Below are positions 1 to 10,656 of a DNA stretch of 64,000 bases, one piece after another. The notes below the pieces were generated by a model. It was not told the origin of the DNA, ran no database searches, and saw nothing but the letters and a program-made list of their open reading frames with translations. The stretch spans positions 10,826,001 to 10,890,000 of the forward strand of contig CANTUQ010000004.1 in the NCBI GenBank assembly GCA_947683425.1, written 5' to 3'. The position numbers and the translations under genes were made by a program. The stretch is from Excoecaria cochinchinensis (taxonomy: Eukaryota > Streptophyta > Magnoliopsida > Malpighiales > Euphorbiaceae). Each line of letters opens with the position of its first letter. Position 1 is the first letter of the stretch.

Positions 1-288
1 AAATGCTTTAGTTTGATAGAGGCTCTCCTCATTGTTAGAGAACCCATTGTAAAGAAAAACCATGGAGAGGGGAAATGGACATTAATCTTAAAATGCATCT
101 AATATCAGGAAGAGTTGAATGGTGCATATTGGATTTCAACACAAAAGAAACTGAAAGTTCCTTTCTTTTTCTCGACAAGTTTTAAATAACCAGGTTTTAA
201 GTTGTCTCTCAGTTAAACACATTACAAGGAACTAACAAACCCTTGGGATCAAATTTTTTGGCATAAAAAACAAAAATGAGATTCATAC
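1..288. other. No gene recognised; probable intron or flank of PP2A B-like exons
   Basis: Neither strand shows a conserved reading frame here. The stretch lies downstream, on the minus strand, of the GT donor at 287-288 that closes the PP2A B-like exon. It is therefore most simply intron sequence of that gene or gene fragment, whose remaining exons would lie left of the window. Confidence 0.4.
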
Positions 289-408
289 CTTCCATAACTT
301 AATTGTTTTATCATTCGTTGAAAGGATAAACAATGACCCATTGGATGTTGCACGCCACTTTACTCTGTTAATCTTCTCCTCAATCTCTAAACTCTTCAAG
401 TAATTAAA
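289..408 (-). CDS. Exon of PP2A 55-kDa regulatory B subunit-like gene (WD-repeat segment)
   Basis: The minus strand reads 40 codons in phase 0 between an AG acceptor (409-410) and a GT donor (287-288). The peptide contains LKSLEIEEKIN followed by LSTNDKTIKLWK. These are hallmarks of the first propeller blades of the B/PR55 family. In that family the protein is a seven-bladed WD40 propeller that binds the PP2A scaffold-catalytic dimer in cytosol and nucleus and selects substrates. This exon shows no disruption. The neighbouring minus-strand segments at 520-627 and 793-866 encode the preceding part of the same protein in the right order, so all three belong together. The rest of the protein would lie left of position 1. 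Because the upstream segment carries a stop, the locus may be a pseudogene or a captured gene fragment. Confidence 0.85.
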
Positions 409-519
409 CTAATATACAGAAAAAGACAATGCAATCAGGACTAGGAAAAACCAAAACATATATACAGAACGAAACTAAAAGCACGGATTAAGCAGAGATG
501 GCATGATTTCCAATTGCAC

Positions 520-627
520 GTCAGGTTCATGACTCTGAAATTCAGTCTTGTATTGATATTCAGGATGTCCAGTGAAGGTGAAATCCAACCTCTCCAAGTT
601 ACTTCGAGAATTAGAACGGTTTGGATT
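520..627 (-). CDS. Exon of PP2A regulatory B subunit-like gene (KTEFQSHEP segment)
   Basis: Thirty-six codons in phase 0 lie between an AG acceptor (628-629) and a GT donor (518-519, followed by GCA, a weak donor). The peptide contains LERLDFTFTGHPEYQYKTEF and then QSHEPD. This corresponds to the conserved HPEF-YKTEFQSHEPE region just before the LKSLEIEEKIN block in plant and animal B/PR55 proteins. The exon is intact and in phase with the one at 289-408. The family assignment rests on remembered conserved motifs, not on a search. Confidence 0.82.
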
Positions 628-792
628 CTAAGAAGCCAATAATTAAGGATAAAAAAGATCATAAACCCAATTTATCTAACATTAGATGCCAAACAACCAA
701 AACAGCTTCCAACCAAAACACAAGGAATTAAAAAATTAACAGAGTTTTTAGAAACATTTGGAATAAGCTATGAATTGTAATGAGAAATCCTC

Positions 793-866
793 ACAACAAT
801 CCCATCTTTTCTTTAAAAAATTACAACACGACCCCCTCGATCTCCAACAGCTAGGTAATCGCCACC
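793..866 (-). pseudogene. PP2A B subunit-like segment with in-frame stop
   Basis: The minus strand encodes GDYLAVGDRGGRVVIF, the conserved N-terminal ATGDRGGRVV-F-ER block of the PP2A B family, and then a TAA at 813-815 where the family normally has Glu or Gln. The reading frame continues past the stop as RKDGIV, up to a plausible GTGAGG donor near 787-792. No recognisable first exon (the usual WKFSQVFG and VDIISAIEFD blocks) is visible between here and about 1100. The acceptor side (CAAG|GT) lacks a good pyrimidine tract. The simplest reading is a 5'-truncated, inactive copy. A misread exon border at GTAATT (819-824) or a sequencing error are alternatives. Confidence 0.65.
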
Positions 867-1859
867 TTGTTTTTTTGGCTGTCTTTAGGAATAGTACCGA
901 GAGAGAAATCCATCGGAATTTTGAGATTGGAAAAAAAAGTTGGGAAATATGTATAAGAATAGCGAATTTATAGAATAATCGAGGAAGGCAAATTAAAGGG
1001 TTTGGGAACTTCAATTTACCAAATCGAATCAAACGCATTGTGGAGGGTGGAGATGATGGCGGAGGAGAGAAACGTCAATTTGGAGAGCCATAAACGATGT
1101 GCAGGGTGGAGATGATGGCAGAGGAGAGAAAGAAATACGGCATACTGGATCACCGATGGAGGAGGACGGCTGTGGTGATGTCAGTGGTGGAGACGGCATG
1201 GAGATCGGTTAGGACAGCCTCCTCCCCTCCCTGCTTCTTCCCTTATGTGTTCTACGTTTTTTTCTCCTTTTCATCTGCTCTGCTTCTCTTTTTATTTATT
1301 TATTTTTTTAATGATTTATCTATTTAATAAAGACTCTGAAAAAATTTTGAGTCTCTAATACTTTTACCTAAATAAAATTTTCATTGCTTAAATTTTCCGA
1401 TTTAAATAATAGTCATAATTAATATTAATTCAATTTAATCACTTTAGTTAACTATAATTTATGACTTATTTATTTAATTAAAATAGACTATTAACTATCC
1501 TCAAATCAAAAGTTGACATTCGTTAAATTTTTTGTCTACCAAATTATTATTCATAACACCGAAATTTTTAGAACATTACATCACGAATGAAATAGGGAAA
1601 AAAATTGGGTTTCAATAAAAACCACACCCACCTGATGAGGGCAGTGACGGAGGAGAGAATGCAGCGAAAATGGTGGATGACCACTCGACGGAGGCAAAGG
1701 AGATATCAGAGATCATCGGCAACAAATGCAGAGTGAAAAAAAATTGAGATAAAAGGACATTCAAATAGTGAGGGTTCCATACATCATTTAGGGATTTAAC
1801 TGAAGTGACAACCATATAATTAAATGTTGTGTACGATATCGTTTCTAACATCGGTTATG
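867..1859. other. Unassigned AT-rich sequence with a small direct duplication
   Basis: I see no supported gene. A 28-bp GA-rich motif beginning GGGTGGAGATGATGGC occurs twice, at 1045-1072 and 1104-1131, 59 bp apart. A weakly similar purine-rich stretch lies at 1635-1700. From about 1300 onward the sequence is very AT-rich, and frames there look fortuitous. Confidence 0.4.
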
Positions 1860-2936
1860 AATAGATAATTGGCAAGTGAAGTATAATTTTTATAATTTAT
1901 ATTAAAATATTTTATTTTAATAAATAATTTATTTTATTTTAAATTTTTATTATATTATTAATTAATTACTTTTCATATATAATTTAGTCATTTTTATTTA
2001 AAAAAAGTAGATGATAAATTATTTTTAGTCATTAAAAAATTTATCATGGACATTTTTATTTATAACATAAAATAAATTATTTATAATATGATTTAACTGT
2101 AACACATTTTTATTACAGTCAATTGTGATAAAATATTATAGTCGCACAAACTGGTTGTATTATAATAATAAACTTATATTTGGTCACAATATATTATTTT
2201 TTGTGACATATTTGTTTGTCATAAATTCAATTATTTTTTATAACATAATTTATTTGTCATATATTAGCATTACAAGCAACTGTTACGAAAAATTATTATT
2301 ATCATAAATTGATTGTATTGATGACAAAATTGTATTTCATCATAATATATTCTTTTTTGTGACATATTTATTTGTCATAAAAAAATTATTGTGACGAAAT
2401 AATTTTATAGTCAATAATTCGTTAAATTGTGACAAATATAATTTATGTCACAAACAAATAAGTATTTTACGACTAATTTATGTGTCACAAATAGTTATTT
2501 TTTTGTTATATTTTTTTCTCATCAAAAGCCCTCCATATCAAAGGTGACGAAATTGTACCTCATCACAGTATATTCATTTTTTGTGATGCATTTATTTGTC
2601 ATAAATAAAATTATTTTTTAAAGTAAAATTTTTCCGAAAAAATAATTAGGAATATTTTTTTTATATCAATATCTTATTTGTGATGAAATGATTTTATTAT
2701 CACTAATTTATTTAATTATGACAAAAATAATTCGTCACAAAAAATAAATATTTTATGACGATTTTATACGTTGCAATAAGTTATTATTTTGTCATTAAAT
2801 TTTTTTCCCTCCAAAAAAAATGGTGTGAAATTTTCCCTCCTAAACAAACCATGACGAAATATATTTTTTGTCACAAAATTAATCTATTAGTGACGAAAAT
2901 TAAAATTTGTCACAAAAAGTAAAATTTCTTGTAGTG
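1860..2936. mobile_element. CACTA-type DNA transposon remnant (one terminus)
   Basis: The right end reads TTTCTTGTAGTG (2925-2936), the reverse complement of CACTACAAGAAA, the standard terminus of plant CACTA/CMC transposons. Inside it lie many short subterminal repeats of the types TGACGAAAT and GTCACAAA in both orientations (about 2180-2930). CACTA transposase binds such repeats in studied elements. The trinucleotide tac (2937-2939) could be one copy of a 3-bp target duplication. I could not find the matching left terminus, so the left boundary is a guess. There is no transposase frame, so this is a non-autonomous or truncated copy. Confidence 0.6.
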
Positions 2937-2939
2937 TAC

Positions 2940-5749
2940 CCTAAGGTACAATAATTTCAATAGTAACAACAATTTCAGACTAAAGAATCCAGTAAGGATT
3001 TAATTCGCTTTGTGATTTCGAAGAATCGAATGCATTGGGCTACAGCACTTAGACCCTATAGGCATGCCTATCTATCCACTACTTGACTCACAGGATAAAA
3101 TCATTCAATATACACTCCATTCACTTTCATAAACTTGTAATGTAGTAATCATATGCACAATATGTAATATACATTCTCATTTACATGACCATTGCCCACA
3201 CACACATCAATAAATCAAATTAGAGCAATTGAAGAATAGTGCAAAAGTGCCCTGAAGTGTCGCGCTTGTGACGAGTGTCGCGCTTGTGACAGAATGGAGC
3301 AATGGTCTCTGTAGCGCTCGTGACATTTGTCGCACTCACGACAGTACCCACACCTTGCCTCTGTTGCACGTACTCGCGATAGACAGGCCAACATGCGATA
3401 TGAGCACTCTGTCTCGCTCACGGCATGTGTCCTGCTCGCGACAGAGGGCTAATCTACCATAACTCTTTAATAACTCAATCCTTCTCTTTCCCTTTTTGGC
3501 ACTTACAAGCACATAACCTCAACTACTAACAAACCCATCCTTTAAGCACTTAATTGTTCATTATTTAAGGAACTTATAACTCATTATAATATATAAATAT
3601 CAACCTTCAACTACCTAATTCCATTTATGCATCAACTTACAATTCCATTTTGTTGTACTAGGTGACAAGCTTTTATACGCTTAATGTAACAGCCCGGCTT
3701 TTATACCCTCCCTCGGGAGCCTCCATCCTGGACGCCCCGGAACTGTCACTCACAGAACTTTACACTCCCCTTGTGTATTTTTGCCTTCCGTGGGATTCGA
3801 ACCAAGGACCTGGGGATAAGTCCTTTAATTCTTAGAATCCCACTACCATTAGGCTAATAGCCTAATGGTAGTGGGATTCTAAGAATTAAAGGACTTATCC
3901 CCAGGTCCTTGGTTCGAATCCCACGGAAGGCAAAAATACACAAGGGGAGTGTAAAGTTCTGTGAGTGACAGTTCCGGGGCGTCCAGGATGGAGGCTCCCG
4001 AGGGAGGGTATAAAAGCCGGGCTGTTACAATAAAAGGCGCCTTTTATTGTAACGGTCCGGCTTTTATACCCTCCCCGGAACATATCCCGTCGGGAGCCTC
4101 CATCCTGGACGCCCCGAACCGATACTCACAGAACTTTACACTCCCCTTGTGCATTTTTGTCTTTCGTGGGATTCGAACCAAGGACCTGGGGATAAGTCCT
4201 TTAATTCTTAGAATCCCACTACCATTAGGCTAATTAGCCTAATGGTAGTGGGATTCTAAGAATTAAAGGACTTATCCCCAGGTCCTTGGTTCGAATCCCA
4301 CGAAAGGCAAAATCGCACAAGGGGAGTGTAAAGTTCTATGAGTATCGGTTCGGAGTCCCTGCGGGGAGGCTCCCGACGGGATATGTTCCGGGGAGGGTAT
4401 AAAAACCAACCGTTACAATAAAAGGCGCCTTTTATTGTAACGGTCGGCTTTTATACCCTCCCCGGAACATATCCCGTCGGGAGCCTCCCCGCAGGGAATC
4501 CGAGCCGCTACTCACAGAACTTTACACCCCCCTTGTGCGATTGTACCTTTCGTGGGATTCGAACCAAGGACCTGGGGATAAGTCCTTTAATTCGTAGAAT
4601 CCCACTACCATTAGGCTACTAGCCTAATGGTAGTGGGATTCTACGAATTAAAGGACTTATCCCCAGGTCCTTGGTTCGAATCCCACGAAAGGCACAATCG
4701 CACAAGGGGGGTGTAAAGTTCTGTGAGTAGCGGCTCGGATTCCCTGCGGGGAGGCTCCCGACGGGATATGTTCCGGGGAGGGTATAAAAGCCGACCGTTA
4801 CACTTAATGTCTTCAAAAGGTCAATTCTCAATTTGGTCATTCATGTTCACATTAGCATGCCATTAAATTCAATTCTAATTTAACAAATTCTCACCCATTC
4901 TTGATCATATGGTTTAGTTAAAACAGGGCACATAACAAGTTTTCACAATTCTCAATCCACAACACTTCAATATCAAACTCTTACCTCATTCAAACTCTTC
5001 TCAATAACACATCTCAACATTCAAGCCAAACAGAACTAAATCATATAAATTCACACATAAAAGGAATAGTTTTTCCCAAACCTTATCGCCTAAGCTCTTA
5101 ATGCCCCTTAGAAAGCTTCCTTTGAGCTAGGCTCACCAACCTTAGCCTTCCCTTTGTCTCCCTTCACTTTCTCCACATGAATTTCAACCTAATTTCCAAA
5201 AATGAAACACTCCAAGTCAAACTCTGTATCCATCCAAGATTAAAGAAGAAGAAAAAGAAGATGAATAAAGACAAACTCAAACCAAACACTTACCTTGAAT
5301 TTTCGAATCCCCTACACATACAACAATCCTTAATTCCAGTATTCCGTTTACAGCTTCTCTTTTTAGAGAGAGAATGCTCACGGTTAAGAAAAGGAAGAAG
5401 AATCGCAAACCTGCCCTTTCTCTCTCCTCAACTTTCTAGATATATGCATGGAAATAGTGGGTTGGCAAAGCCTAAGCTTGCCACCCGGAATTCCACCATC
5501 TCCCGTAATCCAAACTTAAGCAAATCTGATTTAGTTAATCTTATTAATCCCTCTTAGTGTTAATCATGTATAATTACTAACATGCCACTTAACTTTCTTT
5601 TGATTATGCAATTAGTTCCTTAATGTTATTTACACTAAACCCCTTAGTCAATTACACTTTAATTCCAGATTTTTAACAAACCACAATTTAACATGCCCTC
5701 AAACACAATTAATCAATTTTACCACTAGGGTACATTTCAAGCCATTACA
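2940..5749 (-). repeat. 3' LTR of E3 (5'-truncated, hairpin element inside)
   Basis: The right border is ...GCCATTACA (ending 5749), next to a purine-rich tract of pol (AGGAGGGGATAG on the minus strand). The left border is cut at the CACTA terminus, so the proximal part of the LTR is missing. The LTR carries the palindrome ATAGGCATGCCTAT (3058-3071) and a GC-rich array of GTCGCGCTTGTGAC-like inverted repeats (3255-3445). Both features recur in the LTRs of E1, E2 and E4. The inserted element at 3685-4802 is not part of the LTR. Confidence 0.75.
3685..4802. mobile_element. Triple-hairpin foldback element with tRNA-like (Pol III) arms
   Basis: This 1,118-bp insertion begins TGTAACAG, ends CGTTACA, and is flanked by direct repeats CTTAA (3680-3684 and 4803-4807). 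It consists of six arms of 172-186 bp in alternating orientation: 3685-3856, 3858-4029, 4048-4233, 4234-4417, 4436-4618 and 4620-4802. They form three back-to-back inverted repeats with centres at 3857, 4233/4234 and 4619 and virtually no loop. Identical 18-bp palindromic linkers centred on AAAAGGCGCCTTTT join them (4030-4047, 4418-4435). Each plus-oriented arm starts TAGCCTAATGGTAGTGGG, which resembles a tRNA D-arm/A box. About 45 bases later it has GGTTCGAATCC, a match to the Pol III B-box consensus, and then AAGGCA, which could pair with the start. The arm ends with GGGTATAAAAGCC. The arms thus resemble a tRNA-derived SINE head, but no poly-A or T-run tail is seen. The TG...CA ends and 5-bp duplication would also suit an integrase-type insertion. 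Confidence 0.8.
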
Positions 5750-5750
5750 A

Positions 5751-6071
5751 CTATCCCCTCCTAAAAAGAATTTTGTCCGCAAAATTCATACCTAAAGCAA
5801 ATAAATAAGGATGTTGCTCCCGCATGGCCGCTTTAGGCTCCCATGTTGCCTCTTCCACTCCTTGATGTTGCCACAGCACTTTCACAAGCGGAATCTGTTC
5901 GTTGTGAAGCTGCCTCACTTCTCTTACTAAGATTGCTTTCGGCTTTTCATCATAAGAGAAATTTGATTGAATCTCAACTTCTTGCGCAGGTATAACATGA
6001 GACTCATCTGAGCGATACCTCCTCAACATCGACACATGGAAGACATCGTGGAGTTTTGCTAAAGCCGGAGG
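5751..6071 (-). pseudogene. E3 pol 3' end: integrase C-terminal tail and chromodomain
   Basis: The minus-strand frame reads LRRYRSDESHV, then a chromodomain-like block with REVRQLHNEQIPLVKVLWQH and EEATWEP, ending ILFRRG at a TAG (5751-5753) next to the LTR. In chromoviruses this C-terminal module directs integration toward marked chromatin. The frame is cut at 6071/6072 by the solo LTR. On the other side (9030 onward) it resumes in the same frame once one copy of CAGTG is discounted. The terminal purine run doubles as the polypurine tract (5750-5763). Confidence 0.85.
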
Positions 6072-6076
6072 CAGTG

Positions 6077-9024
6077 TGTAGACACCGGGTCCTGAGGCAG
6101 CTCAGATCAGAGTTACCTAATGATGATAAGATGCCTTATCACGGGCAAAAAGTGTTAAAAGTGATGATTTCCTTGAAAATTTGCATTTTAGAGTGAAAAA
6201 TTAAAAAATATTAAAAAATATTTTAAAAATTAATTTTGAAAAATGGGGGCTTAAAAATGTAGTATTTTTAGTTAATCTTAAAAAAAAAAAATTTCCGAGC
6301 GTCGATCGTGGCACGTGCAGGGGCAGCACGCTGCAGGGCGCTGCGGCGCTCCGCGGGCGAGCGTCGCGCGCACGCTGGACTAGCGCCTAGCGCGCTACGG
6401 ACGCCTGTCGGGCGCTCCGACGGCCGTCCGTAGGCCCTGTTCCGCCGCAAAATTGGCATTTTGCCCCAAAATTGATTTTTTTCGATTTTTTTCCACAAAA
6501 TTCGATTTTTTATAACTTTTTTAAGGGATTTTCAGGTTTGTTTCAATTTTTAAAATTTAAAATAGGTAATATCTGATTTTATTAAATTTTATCCCTTTAA
6601 TTAACATTTTTTTTTATTTTATTCATATAAAAAGAATAAGATAAAAACCTAAAGAGAGGGTGATTTTTGGCTAGGGTTTTTTCTCTTCATCTTTTCTTCT
6701 TCTTCTTCCTCTAAAACTCTCTAAAAATTCCAGATTTTCCCCAAGCAAGAAATCAAAAAGAAAAAGCTTATTTTTCATTCTTTTTCCAACACAATTTCTT
6801 TTAAACATATTTTAGATGGATTTTTGTTGATGGAAAATTGATTTTTGAGACAAATAAAGTGATTATTTGTTCTTTAAAGATTCAATTTTCATTCTTTTGT
6901 CTTTCAATATTTTTTTACTTGAGTTTCTTCAATATTTTTTATTTGAAACACTTTTTTGATGAAAAATTAATTTTGAGACAAACAAAACAATTGTTTGATA
7001 TCAAAATATAATTTTTTCATTTGATTTTCTAAAAATATGATTTTTTTTAATGTTTTGTTTCTTGAGACAAACAAAATAATTGATTGTTCTTGAGATTATT
7101 TTCATTTGAATCAATAAAAAATCATTCTTTAGGCAAAGAAATGAATTCTTTGTTCTAAAAGAATTTTGATCATTTTTCAATCTTTGTTGGAATAAAATTC
7201 CAACACTTTTATTATTCAATTCTAATATTGCAAATCATCAAACAAAGAAAATCAAATCATCTTTTACCTTTATCGAATCCGAAACTCTGAGGGTAAATAT
7301 TCCGGGCTTATTCTTTCTTTTTTATTTTTTGTTCATGTTTAATTTATTCATGTATATTTTTATTAACTTCATTTATTTATTTATTTCAGATTTGTTTTAT
7401 TTAACTTGTTTATATATGATTTTATTCTTATTCGTGTATATTATTATTATTTTTATTATTTTCATTTATTTATTCATTTATTCTATTTCTTTTATATTTG
7501 TTTTAATTTAATATGTTAATATATTATTTTGTTCATATAAATATTGATTTTCTTATCATTTCTAACATGTAAATATTGTTTTCTTTTAATTCCTAACATA
7601 TAACTAATTTATTTCACTTTCATTCATCATTATTTTTAACATGTAATTAAATTAATTCATTCATCATTATTTTTAACATGTAATTAAATTAATCCATTCA
7701 TCATTATTTTTAACATGTAATTAAATTAATTCATTTTGATTGATCTTTTTGCCATGTAAATGGCTTATATCATTTGTGAACATATTTAATTAATCATTTT
7801 TTTATTCTTTTCCATTGTCATTATCATATATTTAATATTTTGTTCACTTATTTATTTTCATTATTATCATGTTCATATTTTTACATATTAATTAATTAAC
7901 ATGTTGTATTTTATTCCAATTACATCTTTTAATCCGTTTGTTGTTCATAACACATTTTTCTCATTTATTTTAAATTGTAAACATGTTAATTCATTTGTTA
8001 TTTTGATATCATTTCGTTTTATCTAATTTTATTTTATTTTATCATTTATTTTATATTTAATTGATTTTAATTGATTCAATTACTAACATTATTCTATTTG
8101 TGTTTTATTTTCATTTCACATCTCATTTTCCTTCTTGGGCATTTTTGCGAGCACACGGGAAGATTTAGAAGGCTCGTTTGGGATCAAGTATTTATTTATT
8201 TCATTTACAATATTTTATTTATTTGGCTTTTCCATTTATTTTGCCATGTAATTTTCTTGTAAAATTATTTATTTAGGCCCACTAGAAAGAAAGTCACTAA
8301 ACCACTTTTATTAATTAATTTGATATTTTTCCTAAATAAAATGGGACCAATGTCCTAGTTTTTCTCCAAAACAAAACCATCACGTCAAAATTGTTTTATA
8401 ATAAATGTGCATGCGAGGACCAATGTTCTCATTATTAATGAATATCCCGATTTATGCATGTTTTGTATTTTATTTAGAATGGGGGTTGTATTCCGCCCCT
8501 AGTTTTATTGTAATATTTTTACATATGCTTTATTTTATATACGCTTTTATTTATCGCTTCCACTACGTGATTGACATGCGCTTTAATTAATTGCATTAAA
8601 ATGAATGAGAAATAGGATGAAACTGTAAATTCAAAACTCTATTATAAACTTAACCAAGGTATGAATAAATGGAAAGTCCCGAACTCACTCTGGTCTTTGG
8701 GGCTCAATGAGGCGAGAGGTCTAGGACTTCCAAGACACCTCTTGAGTCTCACCAAAAGACTTAAAATTACAACCCTAGGATCCAGGGTGTAGAGGCTAAG
8801 GCCTCAAAGATATCTCTGGCTTGCCCAAGATGGATATGTATGCGCCGTCTTAGGCTCGCTAAGGCTAGACGACCCTTCCCAATGTTCAATTGGGTGGTGA
8901 CTCCAAGAAACCTCCTTGTTGCCCAATATAGACACACTTGTAAATACCTTACAAGCTTTATGAACCTCTCCTGATGGCCCTAAAGCGGGCCTTCGGGAGG
9001 ACACGGGGTTCGGCGCGCGTCACA
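6077..9024 (+). mobile_element. Solo LTR of a Tat-type element (inside E3 pol)
   Basis: The insertion starts TGTAGACACCGGGTCC, ends GGCGCGCGTCACA, and is bounded by the 5-bp duplication CAGTG (6072-6076 and 9025-9029). Its 2,948 bp contain no gag or pol, so it is a solo LTR produced by LTR-LTR recombination. It has the architecture common to the Tat LTRs here. A GC-rich palindromic island (about 6297-6440) sits in AT-rich sequence, a TATA-like TATAAAAA lies at 6626-6633, a (T)-rich middle follows, and the 3' end resembles the LTRs at 22323-22884 and 63600-63966. Frames inside it are fortuitous. Confidence 0.92.
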
Positions 9025-9029
9025 CAGTG

Positions 9030-9495
9030 CTAACCGGTGAGCCACTAAACCCACTCTGTCCAACACTTCATATGGTCTAATAAACCTCGGACTTAACTTC
9101 CCTATCTTCCCAAATCTCAATACCTTCCTCCAAGGGGATACCTTCAAAAACACTTTGTCACCTATGTTAAATTCAATATCCCTCCTTTTTAAATCCGCAT
9201 ATGACTTTTGCCTGTCACTAACTGCTTTCAATCATTGCTGTATGATCTTTGCCTTTTCCTCTGTATCTCTTACCAAATCTGGTCCAATAACCCTATGCTC
9301 TCCCAACTCTATCCAACAAACCGGTGTTCGACACTTTCTACCATATAACACTTCATATGTCACCATGCCAACACTTGCTTGATAACTATTGTTATAAGAA
9401 AATTCCATTAGTGGAATGTACTTATCCCAACTCTTAGAAACGTCCAGAACACATGCTCTCATCAAATCTTCCAATTCCTGGATAACCTTTTCTGA
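9030..9495 (-). pseudogene. E3 pol: integrase C-terminal region
   Basis: The frame encodes MEDLMRACVLDV, SYNNSYQASVGM and then GDKVFLKVSPWRKVL and KLSPRFIRPYEVL. These are the conserved region after the catalytic Glu and the GPY/F-type module of Ty3/gypsy integrases. It is broken by a TGA at 9232-9234 and enters the solo LTR just left of 9030. The upstream part is separated by a TAG at 9496-9498. Confidence 0.85.
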
Positions 9496-10656
9496 CTATC
9501 CATCCGTCTGCGGATAAAACGCGGTACTGAAGTTCAATTTGGTACCCAATGCAGCTTGTAGACTCTTCCAAAACTTAGATGTGAACCTTGGGTCCCTATC
9601 AGATACAATAGACAAGGGCACTCCATGTAATCTGATAATTTCTTTCACATACAATTCAGCCAATCGGTCCTTGGAATAATCCATTCGAACCGGTATAAAG
9701 TGAGCTGATTTTGAGAATCTATCCATAATTATCCACACTGCATCCTGTTGCTTCAAAGTCAAGGGCAATCCAGAAATAAAATCCATGGTAATGTTATCCC
9801 ATTTCCATTGTGGGATGGAAAAATGATTCAGCAAACCATTTGGAACCTGATGTTCTGCTTTCACTTGTTGGCAAGTTAGACACTTGGACACATATTCTAC
9901 CACATCCCTTTTCATACCAGGCCACCAATATGATTTCCTCAAGTCCTGATACATTTTGTTTCCACCTGGATGCATAGTAAAAATAGTGTTGTGCGCCTCA
10001 TACATCAATCTCTTCCTCAATTCTCTATTATTTGCAACACATAACCGATTCTTATAAAATAGTACACCTTCCTTATCCACTGAATAGTCAGTCTTGTTAC
10101 CATTTAAAACTGACTGTGAAATCTGTTGCAACTTGCTATCATTTCTTTGTGCACCAATTAATTCATTCCTTAATACCGGTCTTGCTTTTAATTGAGCTAA
10201 CAATGCCCCATTTGAAATAAACCTCCATTTCACTTGCCTCAATAACATAGCCAAAACAGACTTTCTACTCAACGCGTCAGCCACCACGTTGGCTTTACCA
10301 GGATGATAGTCCACTACGCAGTCATAGTCCTTAAACAATTCAAGCCATCTACGCTGTCTTAAGTTTAATTCCTTTTGAGTTAACAAATATTTCAAACTTT
10401 TGTGATCAGTGAAAATCTTGCACTTTTCACCATACAGATAGTGTCGCCAAATCTTTAAGGCAAACACCACTGTTGCCAGCTCCAAGTCATGGGTCGGGTA
10501 ATTCTGCTCATGTGGTTTTAGTTGCCTCGAGGCATAAGCCACCACTTTTCCATCTTGCATCAACACACAACCCAAACCTATGCCAAAAGCATCACTATAC
10601 ATAACATATTCTTTGCCAGAGATAGGCTGAGTTAGGATCGGTGCCTCCACCAGCAT
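9496..10656 (-). pseudogene. E3 pol: RNase H and integrase zinc finger/core
   Basis: This 386-residue open stretch reads RNase H (MYSDAFG near residue 20, FTDHKSLKYLL near 90), then the connection YHPGKANVVADALSRKS. After that come the integrase HHCC zinc finger (HPGGNKMY...CLTCQQ), the catalytic core with DFISGLP and VSDRDPRF, and finally FYPQTDG just before the stop. The TAG at 9496-9498 stands where E2 and E4 have Gln in QTDGQSE, so it looks like a CAG-to-TAG change. In an intact element the enzyme degrades RNA in the hybrid and inserts the cDNA. Confidence 0.88.

Noticed and set aside
3858..3935. Possible tRNA gene (A box, B box, pairing ends)
   Set aside because: The acceptor and T stems pair only partly and no clear anticodon arm is seen. 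The unit is repeated six times in inverted order, so it is a tRNA-derived repeat rather than a working tRNA gene.
3685..4802. Inverted repeats as a sequencing or assembly artefact
   Set aside because: The three hairpins differ from one another at many sites, and a target duplication flanks the whole. An artefact remains possible only for individual arm pairs.
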